Shown here: one piece after another, positions 57,431 to 64,000 of the stretch
Layout: the number at the start of each line of letters is the position of its first letter
Numbering within the stretch: position 1 is the first letter of the stretch
NCBI GenBank assembly: GCA_034440635.1
Contig: JAOTON010000210.1
Span: forward strand, 682,001-746,000
Reading direction: 5' to 3'
Origin: Lepas anatifera
Lineage: Eukaryota; Arthropoda; Thecostraca; Lepadidae
DNA: 64,000 bases
Notes under the pieces: generated by a model
Told to the model about the DNA's origin: nothing
The model's input: only the letters and a program-made list of their open reading frames with translations
Database searches by the model: none
Position numbers and translations under genes: made by a program

Positions 57431-58451
57431 CCCTCGTCCCACCGGGGCCATCGATGGCCCCCTAAGGTTTTTCCGGGATAGCAGAAAAACAATGAGGCGC
57501 GGCACCGCAGTTGAGGGCTCTACCTCTCACTGCATCATTTTCCCACCATCCCTGAAATTTTTTACCCCGGGTCACCCAAGGTCAGGTCACCAGACGAGGT
57601 CCACCAAGGTCACCTCACTTCAACTTTAGAGCTCTGTAAGAGCTACATTTCGAAGTCGATCGATTTGAAACTTCCTACACTTCATGACCCCTCCAGGGTC
57701 TACAAGGTGCATATCCGGGATTTTTTTATTTCGTGCCCTGAGGTCAGGTCACGAGGTAACCTCTCCCATTGAAAAAGCATGGGGAAAAGCTGTCTTATAA
57801 TCTAAAAGTCACAAAAACGATTGAAAATGTTCAGCTTGATCAGAACAGCGTTCATGGACACCCTTTCACAAATTCCAGGGGCAATATTTGCCCTTTGACC
57901 TCTCCAAGGTCATCCAAGGTCACCAGGGGTCAACAACAGTATTTTGACAATAACTTTTGACCTAATTAGGCTAGAGCACTGAAACAAACACCATCGTGTT
58001 TGTCTTGTCACTGGCTTTCATTTAATATACGGCAAGGTCACTTTCTGACCTTTCGTGACCTCAGGCCATATTAGGTCACGAGGTGACCTCTGGAGGTCAA
58101 ACCACTGGCGGGAGGTCTTTACGTTTCACATAGCGGAAAAAGTACTGGCAATTTCCTATCAAATGTACTTTACCAGACCTCAATAGCTTTAATGGCATAA
58201 GAGTTTTGCCCAGTTTGCTTAAGCATAGCATATTTGAGTGAAAATAGCCGATCTTGACCTAATTTGACCACTGGAGGTCAAACCATTGACCTGAGCACTA
58301 AAACATGAAAATTAATTTCTTACTGAATTCACGCGAGCTTTCTAGTGCACTTTGCAGATTTGCGCTAACGCCCATATTTTCGGAGTTAGAGGGAGCGTCG
58401 ATGGCCCCCCGGTGGGGCGAAGGTGGCGCCGGACCCCTGGTGGGGCGCGGG
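57431..58451. mobile_element. AGGTCA-rich TTAA element, CCATCGATGG subfamily, copy 1
   Basis: TTAA (57427-57430) precedes the tip CCCTCGTCCCACCGGGGCC. The right tip, reverse-complemented, is CCCGCGCCCCACCAGGGG, flanked by ATAA (58452-58455). A second inverted tip lies 28 bp inside (58391-58423), so the right end may be duplicated. The body carries dense half-sites, including AGGTCA-cgagg-TGACCT-ctgg-AGGTCA at 58073-58099. Very similar to 63109-64000. Confidence 0.8.
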
Positions 58452-58823
58452 ATAATTTCCCGGGCTTGTCAGCGCAGCGCGAAGGAAGCTACGGCGTGCT
58501 CCTGGCTCTCTTGTCGTATTCGCCGAGGCGAATGATTTGCACAAAGTTTGCTTTTAACAGTAAAATTGGCATGCTTATGATTCAATCGGCTTGTGTCTAC
58601 TCTGGAAAAGTTTCATTAAGCTCTGATTTTGATTTTACGTTTGGGCTTTTGTGTCAATCCAAATCATGCTCCGATGCACGGTGTTGATTGGCCAGTGAAG
58701 TGATTGTTTGCTATTAGCTGTTGTCGGGCTAAATCCCTAAATCCTAAATGAGTGATGATCCCCTGTCCGGCTCCCCTGATGGCTAAATACCAAGACTTGG
58801 CGAATCTTGTGCCCCTATGGCCA

Positions 58824-59020
58824 CCAGTGACGTATCTAGAATTTGGGTAAGGGGAGGGGGAGGGGCAAAGCATCAGGGGGCAGGGTGGCACTCAGCCATC
58901 CGAAGGGCGCACTTTTCACCCAAATGGCGACCAATCGTCGCATCCTGGGGGAGGGGAGGGTTTCGGGGCGACATTTCGTCATCAGAGGCTCTTGGGCCTC
59001 TGATGTGGCTGCCCCATTCG
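58824..59020. repeat. hAT-type tip and GGGGGAGG sequence
   Basis: CAGTGACGTATCTAGAATTT followed by G-rich runs resembles the left end of small hAT-type repeats. The following CACTTTTCACCCAAATGG phrase has partial matches in the 50520-50560 region. Right end not found. Confidence 0.35.
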
Positions 59021-59580
59021 CCCCCCCTGGTGGCCGCAGCCGGGTCCCTACTCCCAGTAGTTGATACCCTGTGGATGCAGACGGGCCTGCCATGGATGCG
59101 GTTCGTGTAACTGCAACTAGCCTCTGCCATGCTTGCCATGCTTGCCATGCGGGCCCCTGTGGTATCCTGGGCCCCTATTGGTCTGACCAGCCCCCTCTGT
59201 GGCCTGCCCGGGCCCCTGTGGTCTGCCCTAGGCCCCTGTGGCCTGCCCGGGCACCTTGTGCTCCGCTCGATCCCCTTGTGGTCTGCCCGGGGTCCTTGTG
59301 GTCTTCCCGGGCCCCTACGGTCTGCCCGGGCCCCTGTGGTCTGCCCAGGCCCCTGTAGTCTGCCCGGCCCCATTTGGTCTGCACGGACCCCTTGTCTGCC
59401 AGTGCCCAATTTGGTCTGATCGAGCCCCTTGTGGTCTGCCCGGGCCTCCTGTGGCTTTCCCGGAACCCGTTTGGTCTATCCAGGCCTCCGTGTGGCCTCT
59501 GCGGACCCCCTTTTGTCCGTCCGGGGCCCCTTTTGTCTGCGCGGGTCTTCTGTGGTTTGCCCGGGCCCCTCCCAGTCTGC
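59020..59580. repeat. CCGGGCCCC minisatellite, array E
   Basis: Tandem units of about 19-20 bp with consensus close to GTGGTCTGCCCGGGCCCCT. Because the period is not a multiple of 3 and units lack stops, all frames on both strands stay open for long stretches, giving ORFs up to 178 codons that should not be read as genes. Confidence 0.85.
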
Positions 59581-59854
59581 GAAGTATGGCACTTTCGACG
59601 AGATCTCGTGGTGCGGACACCCTTCAAGTGGTGCGAACTTTGGAGCAAACAAATGCCCACTTTTGCCTTCTGGTGCGAGGGAGCTCAAATCAAACACGCA
59701 CGGAGTTCTGAGAGGGGAGAAACTGGTAAAAACATCGAAATTTCCGGGTCAGTGAAATTTATCACCAGTGCCTGGTGTGAATTTTAGGCTGCTGGTGGTG
59801 CGAAAAATCTACAAGGCTAGTGCGGACTCGTCGGGTCTGCTGCCATACTTTGCA

Positions 59855-60555
59855 GACTGGGCCCCCTCTGTGGTTAGCCCGGCCCCTGTGTTCTGCTCGG
59901 GTCCCTGTGGTCTGCCCGGGTCCTTTCAGCTGTCCAGGCCCCGTGTGGTCTGCTCGGGCCCGCTGCCCAGCCAGCAATTCCGACCGGGCCCAGAGCGGGC
60001 TGAGCCGGGCTATGCCCGAGCCATAAGACTCATAGCTGAGCCACATAGACTCGGGCTGAGCCCGACATTAGGTCGGGGGATGACAACTTGCCCGAGCGGT
60101 AGAGCCCGGTCTTGCTTGACCATGGGCTCTGCCCAGGCGGAGCGGAGCTGGACATGGGCTGAGCCCATGTACTCGGGTTCTGCCCAGTCAAAGCCCAGCA
60201 TATATCGGGCAGAGCCAAGACAAATTGCTGGCTGTGTGTGGTCTGCTCGGACCCCTTGTGGGCTCACCGGGCTCATATGGTTTTCTGGGTTCCTGTGGTC
60301 TGCCCGGCCCCTTTGGTGTACTCAGGCCCTCTGTGGTCTGTCCGGGCCCCTTGTGGTATAAGAATATCGTGCAGAAACTGCAGCTGTTGTGTTAGTCGCG
60401 TATTTGCAGGAGTTCCTTATTTTTTAGCATTTTCCTACCCCAGGTGGTGTATCCGTGCTGCCTGTTGCCAAAACCGGCCCCCTGCCATGCTTGCGGGCCC
60501 CCTGTGGTTTTCCCGGGCAACGTGCAGCCGGTCCCATGCCTCCTGGAACATTCGG
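59855..60555. repeat. CCGGGCCCC minisatellite, array F, with GGGCTGAGCC sub-block
   Basis: Units of the array E type flank a different block (59985-60215) made of GAGCCGGGCT, CGGGCTGAGCC and similar short phrases. The 197-codon plus-strand ORF at 59768-60361 spans both and is a repeat artefact. Confidence 0.8.
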
Positions 60556-60579
60556 GCAGAGATGGATGGGGCGTGAGAA

Positions 60580-61230
60580 ATGTTAGGCCCCCCATTCCTT
60601 TTGTACTGTCCTATACGAGGATTGTAAAGGGAAATAGGCAGTACCACCTATTCATAGTACCCCTTGACCGGTACCCAGTGTTGTAAAATGTCATTGAACT
60701 GGCAAGGTGAATGGATCAGAAAAAGGTTTCTTGATCATGTAACATAAATATCAGTAGGTTCGATTTCCCTGCTGATAAAGGAAATTTCGCACTTCAATCT
60801 CTACCTTCCATTTGTATCAAATTATTCGTGATAGTGTGATTTCATTCCAGGTGTGAATGTTAAAATGGTTGGACAGTACAAACATAAGTCGGGAACAAAG
60901 AACATTCAAGACCGAGAGGCTGCTCTGGTAAAACTACCCAAACTTTCTTCATTTTTCAGGTAATCTAGAATCGTCTTACTGATTTTGCAAACTGTTATAA
61001 AATGACCCCGATCATATTTGCATTTACTCTCTAGCAACGTATGCGTCCACTTAAAGTAGTTAATATCACTACTATTTTTGGTACTATGCAAACTACCTTC
61101 ATCTATCGACCACAAAAAATTAAAACCCCAATTTAAAACCAACACGGAAAAGTGCAATGTATATAGTTTCCAGCGAAACGGTAAATTAAGGTTATAATTC
61201 CAATCCTTCTTTTCCTGATCATTGCCTTCC
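60580..61230. other. Unique-looking segment inside hAT-like element
   Basis: AT-rich and not repetitive. On the minus strand 60906-61334 is open for 142 codons with a basic, aromatic-rich middle and no recognised domain. It overlaps the exon-like plus ORF at 61237. Confidence 0.3.
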
Positions 61231-61236
61231 TCGGCC

Positions 61237-61354
61237 ATGCCACCAGCCGGATCCCGTTTGCTAAAAGACCCTCCAGCATCCATCCCTCCTGCGTCGTGCG
61301 GGGCTGATCCCGTTGTACCTCCGGAGAAGAGCATCCGCGTGGACGACGAAGACG
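61237..61354 (+). CDS. Possible first coding exon with splice donor
   Basis: An ATG in the context TCGGCCATGC opens a frame reading MPPAGSRLLKDPPASIPP and ending VPPEKSIRVDDEDG. It stops at GACG|GTAAGT, a consensus splice donor (61355-61360), in phase 1. The nearest upstream in-frame stop is a TGA at 61216-61218, consistent with an initiating exon. The peptide is short, Pro-rich then acidic, with no recognised domain. A downstream exon was not identified. The segment lies 0.3 kb inside the right end of a hAT-like element, so it could be the first exon of a lost transposase gene or a captured host exon. CACCAG at 61241-61246 could instead be an acceptor of an internal exon. Confidence 0.3.
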
Positions 61355-61649
61355 GTAAGTAAACACCTACTTGTCCAATATCCTTACATACTTTGGCAGC
61401 TCGTTCAAAAGATTGGGTCTTCGGACTACTTTTTGGGCTAAATAGTGCAAATCATGAACCGTAACGAATAGCGCGCTAAAAATTTTTTATCTAACCTTTG
61501 CAGTCAGTTTTCGACAACAAACGGCCGAAAATACGTTTTTTTCGGTCACATTTTCATTAAAAAATACGGGCCCCCATCATGTACCGGCCCCCTTTCGAGC
61601 CGGGTGCCCCCCCAATTCGAAAACATAAAGTTGCGCCCCTGGAAAAGAA

Positions 61650-62050
61650 GACAGCCCATATCCTAGTGAATGCAGCGTGGTATATCCATACTTATGCAAG
61701 AGAGAATGATGTGTCGACTCATAATACATGAACGTTTTTCTACTAATATGTACCCATCATGATGTAAATACATGGGTAATCTGCCATCTATGGTCAAGAA
61801 TTGCACCGCTTGCCTGCTGTTGGGTATCCCAATCACCATGGCAACAGCTGCGCTTCCCAGAGTGACTGGCAAACCTGTGTTTTGATACTATCTGCTGGCA
61901 AACATCTTTGTAGCTAGTGTGCTTTCCAACCCTCCCAGAGAGTTCCTTTCCAATGGTCTGACACTACCGTAAGTAGTTTGTGTCGTTCCGTTCCATCCTG
62001 TGCTCGATGGAAGACATTGTCCCGCAGCTTCGCGCCACGCTCGGGGAACG
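61650..62050. other. Anonymous flank of hAT-like element
   Basis: No recognised feature after the right target duplication. Confidence 0.35.
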
Positions 62051-62054
62051 TTAA

Positions 62055-62115
62055 AGGGAGTGTGGCACTTCATAATGGAATTTATACTGAGATGCTTATA
62101 GTTAGATCACATACT
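62055..62115. mobile_element. Tip of a 0.45-kb-type TTAA element
   Basis: TTAA (62051-62054) is followed by AGGGAGTGTGGCACTTC, matching the AGGGAATGTGGCACCT tip. The sequence then diverges from the intact copies. No right tip was found, so this is either a relic or a sister family sharing the terminus. Confidence 0.4.
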
Positions 62116-62457
62116 GCCAAATGGAATTGGAAGTTTAAATTTTATCATATATAAAATGGCCAGATGTTTCAAGGACAGACCCTCCCTTCACTGGCTGCAT
62201 GAAAAAAACAAGTTACGTTGTCATACGCCTAGGCAAAACTCTATAAACGAAGAAACATAACATAGCGTAGCATAACATATCATAACTGTTAGCTATTCAT
62301 GTAGCAATGAAACAACTTTTAATATAGCATATTCACAACTTTAACAGTGAAAGTTACGAATTGGAACTGTGACTCTGAATAACATTGTTATGGTTGCTCA
62401 TTTATAGTGTCTTGTCCGGGTGTTATATTTCAAGGTATCTTGCATTTTCATTTGCCA

Positions 62458-62492
62458 ACTGAAGAAGAGGCCCTGGTCTTGAAACGTCTTGC
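62458..62492 (+). ncRNA. Isolated hammerhead/Penelope-end-like motif
   Basis: CTGAAGAAGAGGCCCTGG is followed by TCTTGAAACGTCTTGC. CTGAAGA, then an AAGA/TCTT stem, then GAAACGTC mirrors the motif in the Penelope arms at 24200 and 25381. No Penelope coding sequence is adjacent. It may be the remnant of a terminal repeat. Confidence 0.35.
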
Positions 62493-62499
62493 TATTTTG

Positions 62500-63100
62500 T
62501 ATGATAGGGGATTTTAAATACAAAATTAATATTCATATTGTTTGGATTTTATTGTGGTCCAACTATGCTCTCAAATTATTCACATTTGAGATTGGGATGC
62601 GATAGAGCTTACCGATAATCCCCTTAATGAATATTTCATTTGTCTCAGAACTTATCGTTCGCGCAGAGGTGCAGAAAGTATGCTGGCTGTCACAAACTCA
62701 ATGCAACGTATGCCTCCTCTGTCACACAGAGCTGGAAATAATAATTGTATACTTGAATACTATTTCCAATATGCTGAATGTCCTCTACCTGTCCCTTACT
62801 TCTTGCAGCAGACAAGGTTCTAGCACCAAACCATTGCAGCATGAAAGTAGTAAACTGAGTTTTCATTTATAGATCATGTTTTTGTTTTTGGAAGGAAAAT
62901 TTCCAATTATGGGTCATTTTTTCCAGTATTGGGGTCATAACTATTATTGGCAACTCTGACCGCAGTTTCCCCCAATGACATGCATTTCCCTTTTTGAAGA
63001 AGTTTCCATTTTTGGAAAGAGTGTTTCCAATTATGGTACTTTTCCACATGATTAAATGTAGCAATTATCATGAAAATAGTCATTATTGGGAACATACCTA
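62500..63100. other. Anonymous sequence with TTTCCAATTATGG motifs
   Basis: TTTCCAATTATGG occurs at 62898-62910 and 63025-63037, with TTATTGGGAA at 63082-63091, related to the repeats at 39868-40607. The ORF at 62627-62872 has no motif. Confidence 0.35.
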
Positions 63101-63108
63101 TCTATTAA

Positions 63109-64000
63109 CCCTCGCCCCACCGGGGGCCATCGATGGCCCCCCTAAGGTTTTTCCGGGATAGCAGAAAAACGACGAGGCACAGCACCGCGGTTGAGGGCTC
63201 TTTCTCTCACTGCATCATTTTCCCACCATCCCTGAAATTTTTTACCCCGGGTCACCCAAGGTCAGGTCACCAGACGAGGTCAACCAAGGTCACCTCACTT
63301 CAACTTAAGAGCTCTTTAAGAGCTACATTTCAAAGTCGATCGATTTGAAACTTCCTACACTTCATGACCCCTCCAGGGTCTACAAGGTGTATATCCGGGA
63401 TTTTTTCGATTTCGTGCCCTGAGGTCAGGTCACGAGGTGATCTCTCCCATTGGGAAAGCATGGGGAAAAGCTGTTTCATGATATAAAAGCCACCAAAATG
63501 ATTGCAAATACTCAGACTGCTCAGAACAGCGTTTTTTGGACACCCTTTCATGGATCCCAGGGGTTATATTTGCCCTTTGACTTTTCCAAGGTCATCCAAA
63601 GTCACCAGAGGTCAAAAACAGTATTTTGACAATAACTTTTGACCTAATTAAGCTAGAGCGATGAAACAAACCCCGTTTTTCATGTCACTGGCTTTCATTT
63701 GATATACGGCAAGGTCACTTTTTGACTTTTCGTGACCTCAGGTCATATTAGGTCACGAGGTGACCTCTAGAGGTCAAACCACTGGCGGGAGGTCTTTACG
63801 TTCCTCATAACAGAAAAAAATGCTGGCAATTTTCTATCAAATGTACTTTACCAGGCCTCAATAGCTCTAATGACATAAGAGTTATGCCCAGTTTGTTTAA
63901 TCATTGCATATTTGAGTGAAAATAGCCGATCTTGACCTAATTTGACCTCTGGAGGTCAAACCACTGACTTGAGCACTAAAACATGTGAAGTAATTTCTTA
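63109..64000. mobile_element. AGGTCA-rich TTAA element, CCATCGATGG subfamily, copy 2, cut by window end
   Basis: TTAA (63105-63108) precedes CCCTCGCCCCACCGGGGGCC. The sequence is collinear and highly similar to 57431-58451. About 15 exact AGGTCA/TGACCT hexamers can be counted by eye between 63240 and 63990. Five of them lie within 63733-63776, including AGGTCA-cgagg-TGACCT-ctag-AGGTCA. The right end is beyond the window. Confidence 0.8.

Larger units (their letters stand above)
55020..61641. mobile_element. hAT-like element, 6.6 kb, exact 8-bp duplication
   Basis: The left tip is CAGGGGCGCAAGTTTCC and the right tip, reverse-complemented, is CAGGGGCGCAACTTTATG. The 8-mer gaaaagaa is identical on both sides (55012-55019, 61642-61649). 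G-run and C-run palindromes lie just inside both ends (GGGGGCTCGAGCCCCCC on the left). The interior holds four GGGCCC-rich arrays, two AGGTCA elements, small hAT-like pieces and one exon-like ORF near the right end. No transposase domain was recognised. Confidence 0.85.

Noticed and set aside
58873..59409. 178-codon minus-strand ORF
   Set aside because: It lies across the GTGGTCTGCCCGGGCCCCT array and is open because the units lack stops. Several other frames in the same region are equally open.
59768..60361. 197-codon plus-strand ORF, the longest in the window
   Set aside because: It spans two tandem-repeat types and encodes low-complexity Pro/Gly/Trp/Leu text in a period not divisible by 3. 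No domain or conserved start.
61655..62830. Second exon for the 61237 ORF, for example after TTCTTGCAG near 62809
   Set aside because: The acceptor-like sequence is present but the following frame closes quickly and shows no motif. The connection cannot be supported.

Overview
This window looks like repeat-dense, non-coding DNA from an animal nuclear genome, probably an invertebrate. There are no operons and no long conserved open reading frames. What can be recognised is mobile DNA: hAT-type DNA transposons, TTAA-targeting inverted-repeat elements, a Penelope-like retroelement, tRNA-derived SINE heads, minisatellites and (TA)n tracts. I cannot name the species from the sequence. A marine invertebrate, possibly a non-vertebrate deuterostome, is a weak guess.

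The large-scale architecture is nested transposons. Three multi-kilobase hAT-like elements are delimited by inverted termini plus 8-bp target duplications: 4301-10268 (duplication 7/8), 30970-34423 (8/8, gcggcgtt) and 55020-61641 (8/8, gaaaagaa). Two more have weaker duplications (38000-43379 and 44282-47156). The element ending at 3773 is a relative of the 30970 element and its left end lies outside the window. None shows a recognisable transposase, so they look like non-autonomous composites. They carry GGGCCC-rich minisatellites, an inverted pair of decayed gene fragments, and smaller transposons.

The second layer is a superfamily of about 0.7-1.0 kb elements flanked by TTAA or a near variant, with tips CACGCGC or CCCTCGCCCC. 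Most have a GGCGGC/GCCGCC hairpin just inside the left tip. Their bodies are packed with AGGTCA/TGACCT hexamers, the half-site of nuclear hormone receptors, including a recurrent everted repeat with a 4-nt spacer. Copies or parts lie at 4699, 5919, 7157, 8358, 9206, 21235, 34700, 41260, 42247, 49060, 55755, 57431 and 63109. A separate 0.45-kb TTAA element (tips AGGGAATGTGG) occurs at 44730 and 53345, and interrupted at 14176. The window also holds an empty site for the 44730 copy.

Region by region: 1-3773, hAT-like element with gene-fragment palindrome and GGCCC array; 4301-10268, hAT-like element filled with AGGTCA elements; 10277-12600, mostly anonymous with one SINE head and one orphan ORF; 12610-13374, 60-bp minisatellite; 14172-16003, interrupted TTAA element; 17640-18620, GGAGGCCCC-rich tract; 19855-21146, older paralogue of 44282-47156; 22767, tRNA-like SINE head; 24061-25541, Penelope-like element between TA tracts; 25583-30840, mostly anonymous; 30970-34423, hAT-like element; 34700-35412, AGGTCA element; 35417-38000, anonymous with a GC-rich patch; 38000-47993, hAT-like elements and small relatives; 48500-54900, AGGTCA tracts and a TTAA element; 55020-61641, hAT-like element; 63109 to the end, AGGTCA element cut by the window edge. 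No host gene can be called with confidence. The best coding candidate is a short exon-like ORF at 61237-61354 ending in a consensus splice donor, and it lies inside a transposon.
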